A stretch of DNA of 64,000 bases from SG-bin7 sp964498095. GTDB lineage: Bacteria; Bdellovibrionota; Bdellovibrionia; Bdellovibrionales; SG-bin7. The notes beneath the pieces were generated by a model. The model saw only the letters and a list, made by a program, of their open reading frames with translations, was not told the DNA's origin and ran no database searches. Shown piece after piece: positions 41,722 to 50,944 of the stretch. The number at the start of each line of letters is the position of its first letter. The stretch's first letter is position 1. The position numbers were made by a program, and so were the translations under genes. Location: NCBI GenBank assembly GCA_964498095.1, contig CAZCFY010000010.1, positions 102,224 through 166,223 of the forward strand, given 5' to 3'.

Positions 41722-42174
41722 TTAGAATTTAATTTTTGTTACTGATTGCAAAATAATATTCACGACAAGCCCTGCCGCTAAATCATCCAATACTACACCC
41801 AGTCCGCCTTTGACTTTCTGATCAATGTAGCTAATGGGATACGGCTTTAGAATGTCAAAAAATCGGAACAAAATAAAAGCTCCAAGTAGGTACTGCCAGG
41901 TCAGCGGCAGCCAAAAAAACGCGACTAGGTATCCTACCACTTCATCGATAACGATTTGCTGATTGTCATGCGAATGCGTGTGCGCTTCAAAAAAACTACA
42001 AGCAAAAATAGCGGCAAAGATTAGAAGGACGGTAATTTCCAAATACCTCATCGCCCCAAGACTGGCGATTCCATAGGCCAGCGGAACGGCCAGCAATGTA
42101 CCAAAAGTTCCAGGGGCCCACTTTATCTTACCGACGTAGAGTCCAGTAACAAAAAACTCGGTGATCTTAAGCAT
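41722..42174 (-). CDS. pgpA: Phosphatidylglycerophosphatase A
   Basis: 150 residues with four hydrophobic segments and the PgpA motifs KWAPGTFGTLLAVPL, the metal-binding IVIDEVVGYLVAFFWLP, FRFFDILKPYPI and GLGVVLDDLAAGLV. It dephosphorylates phosphatidylglycerophosphate in phosphatidylglycerol synthesis at the inner membrane. Divergent from pilT. Confidence 0.96.
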   Translation of the reverse strand: MLKITEFFVTGLYVGKIKWAPGTFGTLLAVPLAYGIASLGAMRYLEITVLLIFAAIFACSFFEAHTHSHDNQQIVIDEVVGYLVAFFWLPLTWQYLLGAFILFRFFDILKPYPISYIDQKVKGGLGVVLDDLAAGLVVNIILQSVTKIKF

Positions 42175-42238
42175 TTCTTCTGCAAACTCTACCTGTGTCC
42201 GGTGACTTTGTCATGGCTAAAATATAAAATTAAAACTT

Positions 42239-43447
42239 ATGAAACTAAATCAAATTCTCAGTGCTGCCGTCAGCCGCGAAGCCAGTGACATTCATCTTAA
42301 AGCCGGCATCGTTCCCGTCGTGCGCAAACATGGAATCCTGCGGCCACTTGATCCTAATATGGAACCACTGACTCCCGAAGTCGTACACCAAATGGCCTAC
42401 GAAATTCTAGACGAAACTCAACGCAAAACTTTAGAGACCGTTGGCGCAGTGGATTTAGGTTACGGACTCCCTGGCATTGGGCGGTTTCGCGTAAATGTAT
42501 TTCGTCAGCGCGGCACTCTCCGTATCGTGATGCGCCTTATTCCTTTTGAAGTTCCTGATATTGACAAGGTAAATCTCCCCGCCGTCATTAAGAAATTAGC
42601 TCTTGAAGCCGAGCGTGGTCTTATTCTTGTAACTGGCATGACCGGCTCGGGAAAATCAACGACTCTCGCGGCAATGATTAATTATATTAATCAACATCGC
42701 AACCGTCACATTGTTACAATCGAAGATCCCATCGAGTTTTTAATCCGTGATCAAAAATGCATAATTTCTCAAGTTGAATTAGGCACGGACGCCAATACTT
42801 ATCCGCAGGCGCTAAAGTCAGCGTTGCGGCAAGATCCAGATATAATTTTGATTGGCGAGATGCGGGACCTGGCGACAATAGATACAGCGCTGACTGCGGC
42901 CGAAACGGGGCACCTTGTGTTGTCCACGCTTCACACCACCGATGCGGCCGAGACAATTAACCGCATCCTTTCCGTTTACCCTCCTCATCAACACCAACAA
43001 ATTCGCTATCAACTCTCTGCGGTTTTAAAAGCCATAGTCAGCCAGCGCTTGATAACCAAAAAAGACGGCAATGGCTTCGTGCCCGCGGTAGAAATACTTA
43101 TTAACAGCGGCCGCATAAAAGAATTAATTTTAGCCGGAGGCCGCGCCAAGGAAATGCAGGAAGCCATTGAATCGGGACGCACGGCTTATGGCATGCAATC
43201 TTTTGATCAAAGTTTGATGGAACAAATCGCCAAAGGATTAGTGACCTATGAAGCGGCCCTTCAAGCCTCCTCCAATCCCAAGGACTTTGCCGTGCGCTAC
43301 TCGGGGATTAAAGGGGCAGATGCGGCAAATTGGGCCTCTAAAGACAGTAATTCCGGCAATAATCGCATTTGGGACCAGATCCAAGAGCTTGAACTCCAGA
43401 CAAATCTATCTCATATTAGTAAGAAAAAAGGCTCTGGCAAAAAATGA
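42239..43447 (+). CDS. pilT: PilT twitching-motility retraction ATPase
   Basis: 402 residues. N-terminal PAS-like domain (SREASDIHLKAG), Walker A GMTGSGKS (133-140), the Asp box EDPIEFL, Walker B DPDIILIGEMRD, and the His box HTTDAAETI. The PilT-specific AIRNLIRE motif is replaced by GRIKELILAGG, which falls in the same place. The C-terminus is extended by about 40 residues beyond usual PilT and ends with a lysine-rich tail. It powers pilus retraction. Overlaps alaS by 4 bp. Confidence 0.93.
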   Translation: MKLNQILSAAVSREASDIHLKAGIVPVVRKHGILRPLDPNMEPLTPEVVHQMAYEILDETQRKTLETVGAVDLGYGLPGIGRFRVNVFRQRGTLRIVMRLIPFEVPDIDKVNLPAVIKKLALEAERGLILVTGMTGSGKSTTLAAMINYINQHRNRHIVTIEDPIEFLIRDQKCIISQVELGTDANTYPQALKSALRQDPDIILIGEMRDLATIDTALTAAETGHLVLSTLHTTDAAETINRILSVYPPHQHQQIRYQLSAVLKAIVSQRLITKKDGNGFVPAVEILINSGRIKELILAGGRAKEMQEAIESGRTAYGMQSFDQSLMEQIAKGLVTYEAALQASSNPKDFAVRYSGIKGADAANWASKDSNSGNNRIWDQIQELELQTNLSHISKKKGSGKK

Positions 43448-46104
43448 AAAGTTACGAAATTCGCGAAGCATTTATCAAATACTTTGAAAGTAAAGGGCAT
43501 ACCCATGTCCCTTCCAGTGGATTAATTCCCGAAAATGACAACACACTAATGTTTGCCAACGCCGGGATGAACCAGTTTAAAAATGTATTTACCGGTTTAG
43601 AAAAGCGCCCTTACACCCGCGCGGTGTCTTCGCAAAAATGCGTGCGCGCCGGCGGAAAACATAATGACCTGGAAAATGTTGGTTTTACGGCCCGCCATCA
43701 CACTTTTTTTGAAATGCTGGGTAACTTTTCTTTTGGTGATTATTTTAAAAAAGACGCGATTGCTTTTGCGTGGGAATTTTTAACCAAGAAATTAAATATC
43801 CCCAAAGAAAAACTTTTTGTAACGGTTTTCGAATCCGACGATGAGGCCGCCGACATTTGGTATCAGCAGGAAGGCGTTCCGCGCCAAAGAATTTCCCGCT
43901 TCGGCGAAAAAGATAATTTTTGGCGCATGGGTGATGTTGGTCCTTGTGGGCCTTGCTCAGAAATATTTTATGACCACGGACCGGAAGCCGGCTGCGGAAA
44001 GCCAACTTGTAAGGTCGGCTGCCCGTGCGACCGCTATGTTGAAATCTGGAATTTGGTTTTCATGCAATTTTACGAAGATGAGTCGGGAAAACAAAATCCC
44101 CTTCCGAAGCCTTCCGTAGATACGGGTGCCGGTTTAGAACGTATTTCGGCCTGCATGCAAGGAAAGACAAACAATTACGACACGGATTTATTTAAGACGA
44201 TGATTGATGTGGCCTGCAAGGTCTCCGGCGTAAAGTACGACAAAGAAAATGCACCCGCTCTGCGGGTTTTGGCCGATCACGCACGCTCTACCGCTTTCTT
44301 AATCGCCGACGGTGTTATCCCGACAAATGAAGGCCGCGGTTACGTTCTTCGCCGAATCATGCGCCGGGCGATTCGTTATGGCCGCAATTTAGCCAAAGAC
44401 GAAACACTCTTCCCGCAGGTTGTCGCAGCGGTCGTTGAATCCATGGGTAAATTTTATCCAGAACTTAAGCGTGGTTCTGACCGCATATTAACAATGACCA
44501 AAGACGAAGTGAGCCGTTTTATTACGACCCTTGATCAAGGAACAGAAATCTTAAACGAAGCTCTCAAAAAAATCCTTAAGCAAAAAGGTAAGACTGTCGA
44601 CGGCGCGCTGGCTTTTAAACTTTATGATACTTTTGGCTTTCCGCTCGATCTAACTCAACTTATCGCGCGGGAACATGGACTTGATGTCGATACGAAAACT
44701 TTCGAAGCAGAAATGGCTAAAGCCAAAGATGTAGCTAAATCCAGTTGGAAAGGCGCTGCTACCGGCAGCGACCGCGCCCATATTATTTCTTTAGTCCAAG
44801 AGGCGAGTAAAAATAAAAAGGCAACCCAGTTTACTGGCTACGAAGAAACCGAATCCGCAGGCAAAGTCTTGCTTCTAAGTAATGGCAAAGAAATCGTAAA
44901 AAGTTTAACCGCCGGCGAATCAGGGTTTCTCATTTCCGATACCACCCCATTTTACGGCGAGGGCGGCGGTCAAGCTGGCGATACCGGTTTAATTTCCGGG
45001 GGCGGCGCCGAAACGGAAGTCACAGATACAAGTAAAGAAAACGATATTTATATTCATCATATCATCGTTAAAAAGGGTACTTTGACGTCAGGCCTGGATT
45101 ATCAATTCATGGTGACAACATTGAAGCGAAAAGCAACCGCTGCCAACCACTCGGCGACCCACTTACTCCACTCGGCTTTGCGCAAAGTATTAGGAACACA
45201 TGTCAGTCAGGCGGGATCGCATGTAAACGACGAGCGTTTGCGTTTTGACTTCACTCACAATTCTCCACTGACTCCAGAAGAACGCCGTAAAATCGAAGAA
45301 CTGGTGAATGCCGAAATTGCCAAGGGCAACGGCGTTGAAACCAAAATCACCACACCTAAGAAGGCCGTCGACGAAGAAGGCGCGCTGGCCATGTTTGGCG
45401 AAAAATATGGCGAAAAAGTGCGGGTCTTAAAAATGGGCGATTTTTCCGTTGAACTTTGCGGCGGAACGCACGTTAAAAATACGTCTGATATTTTAGCTTT
45501 TAAAATTGTAAGCGAAGGTAGCGTAAGCGCCGGCGTTCGCCGTGTCGAAGCAGTCGCTGGTCCCATGGCTGTAAAGTATCTTTTAAAAAATACTAACGAG
45601 TATTTACAGGCTCGCGAAGTGATTAGTGCTAATGAAAACTGGCAACAGTTCATGGAAAAAACCTCCAACCCCATTGTTCAGTGGATTGAAACCAGCCGTA
45701 ACGACTTAAAAAATCTCGAACGCCAAGTGAAGCAGGCCCAAAGCCAAAAAGTAGATGTCGATGCTTTTGTCAAAAATGCTCAGTCGGTAAGTCTTAACGG
45801 TCAAGACGCAAAATTGGCTTCGGCAATTCTAGAAATGGACGACCGCCAAGTGCTTAGCGACATTGCCGATAAAATGAAAAATAAATTAGGTTCTGGCATC
45901 GTCGTGGTCATTGGCAAAGGCGAGAGCACGCATCCCATCATCGTAACTGTTTCCTCGAATCTCACCCAGAAAATTAAGGCGGGAGATGTTTTAAAAAACA
46001 TTACGCAGGTCATGGGTGGTAAAGGCGGCGGCCGGCCCGATTTTGCCCAGGGTGCCGGCGCTGATTTTTCTAAAGCCAAAGCAGCTTTAGAGGCGATTAA
46101 GTAA
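43444..46104 (+). CDS. alaS: Alanyl-tRNA synthetase
   Basis: 886 residues. The class II catalytic core starts at KSYEIREAFIKYFESKGH with PSSGLIPENDNTLMFANAGM, followed by a tRNA-recognition region. The editing domain contains NHSATHLLHSALR and CGGTHVKNTSD (zinc ligands of the H-x3-H/C-x3-H set), and the C-Ala domain ends GKGGGRPDFAQGAG. Essential translation enzyme, full length for the family. It overlaps pilT (ATGA) and is followed by the gene-poor stretch 46105-46576. Confidence 0.98.
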   Translation: MKSYEIREAFIKYFESKGHTHVPSSGLIPENDNTLMFANAGMNQFKNVFTGLEKRPYTRAVSSQKCVRAGGKHNDLENVGFTARHHTFFEMLGNFSFGDYFKKDAIAFAWEFLTKKLNIPKEKLFVTVFESDDEAADIWYQQEGVPRQRISRFGEKDNFWRMGDVGPCGPCSEIFYDHGPEAGCGKPTCKVGCPCDRYVEIWNLVFMQFYEDESGKQNPLPKPSVDTGAGLERISACMQGKTNNYDTDLFKTMIDVACKVSGVKYDKENAPALRVLADHARSTAFLIADGVIPTNEGRGYVLRRIMRRAIRYGRNLAKDETLFPQVVAAVVESMGKFYPELKRGSDRILTMTKDEVSRFITTLDQGTEILNEALKKILKQKGKTVDGALAFKLYDTFGFPLDLTQLIAREHGLDVDTKTFEAEMAKAKDVAKSSWKGAATGSDRAHIISLVQEASKNKKATQFTGYEETESAGKVLLLSNGKEIVKSLTAGESGFLISDTTPFYGEGGGQAGDTGLISGGGAETEVTDTSKENDIYIHHIIVKKGTLTSGLDYQFMVTTLKRKATAANHSATHLLHSALRKVLGTHVSQAGSHVNDERLRFDFTHNSPLTPEERRKIEELVNAEIAKGNGVETKITTPKKAVDEEGALAMFGEKYGEKVRVLKMGDFSVELCGGTHVKNTSDILAFKIVSEGSVSAGVRRVEAVAGPMAVKYLLKNTNEYLQAREVISANENWQQFMEKTSNPIVQWIETSRNDLKNLERQVKQAQSQKVDVDAFVKNAQSVSLNGQDAKLASAILEMDDRQVLSDIADKMKNKLGSGIVVVIGKGESTHPIIVTVSSNLTQKIKAGDVLKNITQVMGGKGGGRPDFAQGAGADFSKAKAALEAIK

Positions 46105-46105
46105 T

Positions 46106-46318
46106 TTAGCCCGCCGCCTTGGTTTCGCCTGTGACGCGGCTACAATGCTCACAATAAAACATTTCGAAGCTATCAAAAGAATGTTCTAAATTGTTTTTGT
46201 CAGAAATTTTAAACGCTTTCGCATAATGATCTCCGCACGATTCGCATCCCCTAATTCCGTGTAAGTCATTATAAATACTAAGAGCAGTAAGCGTGCCATC
46301 CCACCGCTTACGAACAAG
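46106..46318 (-). pseudogene. Decayed small zinc-ribbon gene
   Basis: An open frame of about 70 codons lies convergent with alaS. Its product contains GCESCGDHYAKAFKISD, EHSFDSFE and FYCEHCSRVTG: two CxxC pairs as in a small zinc-ribbon/metallothionein-like family of the form CxxCG...F..HTFDSFE...CxxC...YCCxHC. Compared with that pattern the part after FDSFE appears deleted (joined directly to FYCEHC). There is no ATG, GTG or TTG in frame: the frame is cut by a TGA at 46319-46321, inside the left arm of the inverted repeat 46312-46382. I read it as a gene truncated at its 5' end and internally deleted; a functional gene with an unusual start cannot be excluded. Confidence 0.45.
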
Positions 46319-46382
46319 TCAATCTATAGGTTGCAAATCAATCAAGTATCCGTGGAAGAGCAACCTATAGGTTGACTTGTTC
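46312..46382. repeat. 23-bp inverted repeat with nested palindromes
   Basis: The left arm 46312-46334 (GAACAAGT then CAATCTATAGGTTGC) and right arm 46360-46382 (GCAACCTATAGGTTG then ACTTGTTC) are complementary with one mismatch around a 25-nt spacer. Each arm also contains a 14-bp element that is itself palindromic (CAACCTATAGGTTG perfect on the right, one mismatch on the left). It could be a pair of operator sites, the ends of a miniature mobile element, or a stable hairpin at the 3' end of alaS. Confidence 0.7.
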
Positions 46383-46444
46383 CATATATCCCTCCCCCTC
46401 CTACAGACCAAGCAACCAACCGCACGCCGCACATTTCCCTACTT

Positions 46445-46546
46445 CCGCTAGCGGTTTTGCGATCTGTTCGTGTAGTTTAATGGTTATTTGCCAAGCTTGT
46501 TAAAGCTTCGCCTCTCGCGCAGCTATACTAACGGAGAACTTGGCAA
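46445..46546. other. Structured non-coding stretch downstream of the inverted repeat
   Basis: Contains CCGCTAGCGG (46445-46454, perfect palindrome, followed by TTTTG) and TTGCCAAG (46488-46495) pairing with CTTGGCAA (46539-46546) around an inner AAGCTT...AAGCTT stem. It could be a small structured RNA or decayed sequence. A tRNA fold was tested and rejected. Nothing else is recognisable between the inverted repeat and the radical SAM gene. Confidence 0.3.
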
Positions 46547-46576
46547 CGATCTGAAAGCGATGCTCACTTCTTATTT

Positions 46577-47635
46577 CTACAACAAACTTAACTGCTGATT
46601 CGGCCGAACAAAGTGCTCGACCGTGAGTTCGCTGCGTTTTTGATTTAGGCCAAATTTTTTTGTGTAAATTTTAAAAATCTGCCGGAGGCTTTCTACTAAG
46701 GGCCCTTCACCCTTCATGCGATTTCCAAAGCGCGGATCATTTAACTTTCCTCCCCGCATTTCTTCGATGGCGGACAAAACCCTCTCCTTGCGTAAAGGTC
46801 TGTGAACCTCTAACCACTCCTTAAAAATTGGGGCAACAGTAAGCGGCAATCTCACTGGAATAAAGGCCGCGGAAAGCGCTCCGGCATCTGCCGCCGCCTT
46901 CAGGATTTTTGGCATTTCATGATCATTAAGTCCCAAAATTAAAGGCGCCACGTTTACACCCACGGGAATGCCGTTCTTCGCTAATTCTTCAACGGCACGC
47001 AGCCGCGCCGCTGGCCGCGATGTGCGCGGCTCTAAAACCGAAATCAAATCATCATCTAAACTTGTTATGGACAGAGTAACGTGAACGGCGCGAAACTCGT
47101 TGAGCTCCTTAAAGAGATCAATATCCCGCGTGATAAGATGATTTTTCGAAATTAAGGAAACAGGGTTACGAAACTCCGCTAACACCTCTACACACTGGCG
47201 CGTAAGTTCTAGTTTTCTCTCAATGGGCTGATAGCAATCCGTATTCCCGCTCATCATTATCACATCGGGCTCATAACTTTTCGCCATAAGCCTTTTGCGT
47301 AGGAGTATGGGCGCATCTTTTTTAACTAGAATTTTGGATTCAAAATCAAGCCCCGCAGAATAACCTAAATACTCATGAGTAGGCCGCGCATAACAATAAG
47401 CGCAGCCATGTTCACAGCCACGATAGGGATTTATCGAATAGGAAAAGCCAATATCCGGACTGTCATTTTCGCTAATGATAGACTTGCTTTTGTCATAAAA
47501 AAACTGGGTTTTTAATTTCGATTTTTCCGCAAAGCGCAAATCATCTTCGGGCTCCTGCTCGAAATGTAAAGTCTCAAAGCGGTTTTTGGGATCGGAACTA
47601 GCACCCCGCCCTTTTATGTCCTTAAACTTTTCCAT
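46577..47635 (-). CDS. SPL-like radical SAM protein (PA0069 family)
   Basis: 352 residues. The iron-sulfur motif is RGCEHGCAYCYARPTHEY (C-X3-C-X2-C), followed by the PA0069-type ESKILVKKDAPILLRKRL and MMSGNTDCYQPIE, SLISKNHLITRD and GVNVAPLILGLND. It belongs to the radical SAM group related to spore photoproduct lyase; substrate unknown. It stands alone with non-coding DNA on both sides. Confidence 0.92.
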   Translation of the reverse strand: MEKFKDIKGRGASSDPKNRFETLHFEQEPEDDLRFAEKSKLKTQFFYDKSKSIISENDSPDIGFSYSINPYRGCEHGCAYCYARPTHEYLGYSAGLDFESKILVKKDAPILLRKRLMAKSYEPDVIMMSGNTDCYQPIERKLELTRQCVEVLAEFRNPVSLISKNHLITRDIDLFKELNEFRAVHVTLSITSLDDDLISVLEPRTSRPAARLRAVEELAKNGIPVGVNVAPLILGLNDHEMPKILKAAADAGALSAAFIPVRLPLTVAPIFKEWLEVHRPLRKERVLSAIEEMRGGKLNDPRFGNRMKGEGPLVESLRQIFKIYTKKFGLNQKRSELTVEHFVRPNQQLSLL

Positions 47636-47754
47636 GAGCTTATGAAGTATAATTTAATTTCAAGGCCATCAACATATGGCAAAGATTTTAATTAAAATTT
47701 TTCATTGACCAAAATTTCGAGTAATTCGGCGTAAAGAATCCTGTCAAGAGTAAT

Positions 47755-47770
47755 TGGCACAAGGTTAGCA
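47755..47770 (+). promoter_or_regulatory. Sigma-54-like promoter
   Basis: TGGCACAAGGTTAGCA matches TGGCACG-N4-TTGCW apart from G7 to A and T13 to A, with GG and GC 10 nt apart. Predicted start about 47781, giving a leader of some 85 nt to the ATG at 47867. The remainder of 47636-47866 shows no other feature. Confidence 0.45.
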
Positions 47771-47866
47771 AGGGATTCAAACTTAAAAGAGGCTCTAAAG
47801 TGTTGGATCTAACTGAAAGCCTTTAGAAAATTTTATAGATTGATGGCCAATTTTGGGAGTATTAAC

Positions 47867-48328
47867 ATGCGCAAAACTCGTTTCTCGTTTTTTTTGTTAG
47901 CGACTTTCATCTTAAGTTTGAATGCCACGGCCCAAGTTAGCCATGATAATAGCGACAGATACCGTAATTATCCCGCCAAAAAGATGCCAAAAGGCACACA
48001 ATTAAGATTTGAAACGGAAATCATAATTCCCGCCGATCAAAAGTCCGTTAGGGTAAATTTAAAATCCGTAAAGAATTGCGAACTCCATATCGACAGTACC
48101 TTAACCAAAGAATATGACCAAGTCATCGCAGCGGGAACTGCTCAACCCGTGGCTGAAAGTGACAGCTGGGGCGTGAGATTAAGTCTTAATCCAAATATTT
48201 ACATATATTGCCCTGACGTCTCGTTTGGTACAGTGGGAGAAATAATCGACGCTTTCAGCGGGCCGCTTTTGTTTGAGTTTCCTGAGCCGATTAAACCACA
48301 GCCATTTATTTTTCCAAAACCAAATTAA
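47867..48328 (+). CDS. Secreted protein of unknown function
   Basis: 153 residues from ATG 47867, which has GGGAG 8 nt upstream; codons further upstream at 47840-47843 lack a site. Signal peptide (about 1-22, NATA|QV). The mature part is beta-rich (GTQLRFETEIIIPADQKSVR, NCELHIDS, WGVRLSLNPNIYIYCPDVSF) with two cysteines and a Pro-rich end (FPEPIKPQPFIFPKPN). No family recognised. Convergent with the PilZ-like gene, overlapping by 4 bp. Confidence 0.75.
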   Translation: MRKTRFSFFLLATFILSLNATAQVSHDNSDRYRNYPAKKMPKGTQLRFETEIIIPADQKSVRVNLKSVKNCELHIDSTLTKEYDQVIAAGTAQPVAESDSWGVRLSLNPNIYIYCPDVSFGTVGEIIDAFSGPLLFEFPEPIKPQPFIFPKPN

Positions 48329-49035
48329 GTCGAAATGACCAGCGAACTTTCGATTTGAGTTCTAACTTCATCTGGAAGGCCCACGATATTATTTAAAAAC
48401 CGTTGGGCCACGGCTAAAAGCCGGTTATCTATGGAATCTACAAAGTGAACTAAATCAGATCCCTTATAGAGGGTCTTTTCTTTTTTATGTTCCTGAATAA
48501 ATCCCATGCGGATCTTTTTGGTAGGTAAAATTTCAAAATAGGTTCCAAAAAAAGTCATGTGGCATATTAGAAGCTCATTGTTTTTTACCAGTGCATAAAG
48601 TTCGTTGGCCCGGCCATCGGTAAACCACAGCGCTTCCCCGCGCGGATCCTGATTAAGAAACTGTGTATTCACCTTGCGCATGGAGAGCCCCGCAAGTTCA
48701 TATTTTAAATATCTCTCAATCGGCTCTTTTAACACTTCGGCATGGCCAGTAAATTTACAGCCCACGATTAGGGGAGACATATGCCGCACACTTAAAATCA
48801 ACGGAAACTGCACATCGTCTAAAATCAAATCGCCATGAATATCCTGGCGCTGTTGCCATTTGGGATCCGTGTAGTGAGCGTCAAGACCTATTCCGGTGAA
48901 GGAAATATTAACGGCCGGAATTTCCTTGTTGTTATCTTTGCAGTTAAAGATTATCCGGCTAAGGGTAGTTAACCGCGCGAAGCGTTCCGTACTTTCTTTT
49001 TCCTGAAAAGATAAAAGTCTTTTTAAAAATTTCAT
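48325..49035 (-). CDS. PilZ-like protein
   Basis: 236 residues. The N-terminal half looks like a PilZ beta-barrel: a basic stretch with ERFARLTTLSR followed by AVNISFTGIGLDA, which resembles the (D/N)xSxxG motif that binds cyclic di-GMP, then VSVRH-type strands (ILSVRHMSPLIVGCKF). The RxxxR motif is only partly kept (RFARL), so ligand binding is uncertain. The C-terminal half is an alpha/beta extension without a recognised family. Its ATG overlaps the stop of speB (ATGA). Confidence 0.62.
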   Translation of the reverse strand: MKFLKRLLSFQEKESTERFARLTTLSRIIFNCKDNNKEIPAVNISFTGIGLDAHYTDPKWQQRQDIHGDLILDDVQFPLILSVRHMSPLIVGCKFTGHAEVLKEPIERYLKYELAGLSMRKVNTQFLNQDPRGEALWFTDGRANELYALVKNNELLICHMTFFGTYFEILPTKKIRMGFIQEHKKEKTLYKGSDLVHFVDSIDNRLLAVAQRFLNNIVGLPDEVRTQIESSLVIST

Positions 49036-49985
49036 TTTCCCTTGCCGGCAAAGATGCAGAGAAGTTCAAACATGGTATCGACTGCGGCAAGTGACGTAAT
49101 ATCGGCGTGATCAAAAGGGGGCGACACTTCGACAATATCGGCACCAACAAGATTTTTAATATTAAAACTCCGCAGAGTTTGTTGCGTTTCGTAAGTCGTC
49201 ATTCCCCCGACGACAGGCGTGCCAGTTCCGGGTGCGTAAGCAGGATCCAAACAGTCAATGTCAAAACTAATATAAGTTGGATGATCATCTATTTTTTCAA
49301 AGTTTTTTAAAAACCCTTTAAAATCAGATCGTAAATCATCAATCGTGTGTACATTGATTTTAGTTTTTTTTACGAAATCCAAGTCATCTGATCCCGCCAG
49401 CGGTCCGCGAATTCCAATTTGGTGCGAAATCTTTGGATCGATAAGTTTTTCATCAGCGGCGTGGCGCACAAACGTGCCATGATGATATTCATATCCCCAA
49501 GCGGCGGGATAACTATCTAAGTGCGCATCAAAATGAATTAATCTCAGTGGCTTTTTATATTTTTTCTTTAACTGCCGTAAAATCGGTAAAGTAATAGAAT
49601 GATCTCCACCCACGGCGATAAATTTTTTATTTTCCTTAAGAACATCTCCCACAAATTTTTCCACACGCTCAAAACAGAGTTTTTGATCTACAGGCACGGT
49701 AGGAGAGTCGCCCAGGTCAGCCACTTTTATTTTTTCAAAAAAATTTAGCGCCCGGCCCCAATGGTAACCACGACCCAATGAAGAAGCCTCGCGAATACGC
49801 GTGGGCCCAAACCGGCAGCCGGGCCGGTAAGAAACCGCGCCGTCAAATGGGATGCCAAAAACTCCAACATCGTAATCAGCGTCAACTGGCACATGCGGCA
49901 TACGAAAAAATGTTTTAATCCCCGAAAATCGAGGAAATTCACGGCCGCTTAAAGGTTTGTATTCCATAAGTTGAAATTGTGACAT
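49032..49985 (-). CDS. speB: Agmatinase/ureohydrolase
   Basis: 317 residues with all manganese-binding blocks of the arginase family: GGDHS (126-130), HFDAHLD (151-157) and SFDIDCLDPAYAPGTGTP (240-257). The overall wording (RPGCRFGPTRIREASS) favours agmatinase over arginase: agmatine to putrescine and urea. Formiminoglutamase-type activity is not excluded. Divergent from mutY across 11 bp. Confidence 0.9.
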   Translation of the reverse strand: MSQFQLMEYKPLSGREFPRFSGIKTFFRMPHVPVDADYDVGVFGIPFDGAVSYRPGCRFGPTRIREASSLGRGYHWGRALNFFEKIKVADLGDSPTVPVDQKLCFERVEKFVGDVLKENKKFIAVGGDHSITLPILRQLKKKYKKPLRLIHFDAHLDSYPAAWGYEYHHGTFVRHAADEKLIDPKISHQIGIRGPLAGSDDLDFVKKTKINVHTIDDLRSDFKGFLKNFEKIDDHPTYISFDIDCLDPAYAPGTGTPVVGGMTTYETQQTLRSFNIKNLVGADIVEVSPPFDHADITSLAAVDTMFELLCIFAGKGK

Positions 49986-49996
49986 AAGAAGAAGGC

Positions 49997-50944
49997 ATGT
50001 CCAAGCAAATCGCGCAGGAGCTTTTGAGCTGGTATAAAGTGACTTCGCGGCCGCTGCCGTGGCGGGAGAATCGCGACCCTTACCGCATCTGGATTTCTGA
50101 AGTTATGTTACAGCAAACTACGGTTGCGGCGGTTATCCCTTATTACGAAAAATTCATGGAGCGCTTTCCGACACTAAAAAATTTAGCCGATGCGGACCTT
50201 GATGATGTGCTCGAAATGTGGGCGGGGCTAGGTTATTACTCGCGGGCGCGAAACCTTCATGCGGCCGCAAAAAACATCGCGAGTTCTAAGTTTCCCAAAT
50301 CCTACCAAGAGCTTTCGGAACTTCCTGGGTTCGGTCCTTATATTTCGCGCGCGGTAAGTTCTATTGCCTTCGATGAACCGGTCGCGGCCATCGATGGAAA
50401 TCTAATTCGCGTTTTGTCGCGAATTTATGGGCTAAGAGCTGAGTTTTGGAAAACAGCAGGACGGTTACAAATTCAAAGTGTCGGCGATGATCTTATGAAG
50501 TGGGGATTGAGTTCCGAACTTAATCAGGCGCTTATGGATTTAGGCGCTGATGTTTGCGCGAAACAAAATCCTCGCTGTAACCTATGCCCGTTGGCGAAAT
50601 TTTGTGTCGCTAACAAAAACTCTTTACAAAACCTACTGCCATTAATGAAACCGCGAAAAAAAGTAGAAATGTGGTTATGGAATCCCGAAATAAACAGGAA
50701 ACAAGGTAAGATTCAGTTGTTAGAAAATAAGTCGTTGCCATTTTTACGCAATCAATGGCTCTTTCCTGGCTCTGGAAGGAAAATCACTAAACGCCCAAAT
50801 AAATTTTCTTTTAAGCATACCATCATGCACTATGAAATTTATGTGGCCCCAAAAGTTTGCAAACCTAGACCTGGGGGACGCTGGATCAAGATTAATGAGT
50901 TGCCACGCCTCTCGCCGTTTTCTATCCTTACTAAATCATTATGA
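49997..50944 (+). CDS. mutY: A/G-specific adenine glycosylase MutY
   Basis: 315 residues. WRENRDPYRIWISEVMLQQT (catalytic-type Glu35), the helix-hairpin-helix ELPGFGPYISRAV, the catalytic Asp133 in AIDGNLIRVL, and a 4Fe-4S cluster C187-X6-C194-X2-C197-X5-C203. The C-terminal NUDIX-like domain that recognises 8-oxoG is shortened (about 90 residues). It removes adenine opposite 8-oxoguanine. The downstream lipoprotein starts within its stop codon. Confidence 0.96.
   Translation: MSKQIAQELLSWYKVTSRPLPWRENRDPYRIWISEVMLQQTTVAAVIPYYEKFMERFPTLKNLADADLDDVLEMWAGLGYYSRARNLHAAAKNIASSKFPKSYQELSELPGFGPYISRAVSSIAFDEPVAAIDGNLIRVLSRIYGLRAEFWKTAGRLQIQSVGDDLMKWGLSSELNQALMDLGADVCAKQNPRCNLCPLAKFCVANKNSLQNLLPLMKPRKKVEMWLWNPEINRKQGKIQLLENKSLPFLRNQWLFPGSGRKITKRPNKFSFKHTIMHYEIYVAPKVCKPRPGGRWIKINELPRLSPFSILTKSL

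Noticed and set aside
46461..46550. tRNA-like stretch (GTGTAGTTTAATGGTTA resembles a D arm, with an AAGCTT stem after it)
   Set aside because: The anticodon loop would have six bases and there is no T arm (no GGTTCGA) or matching acceptor stem.
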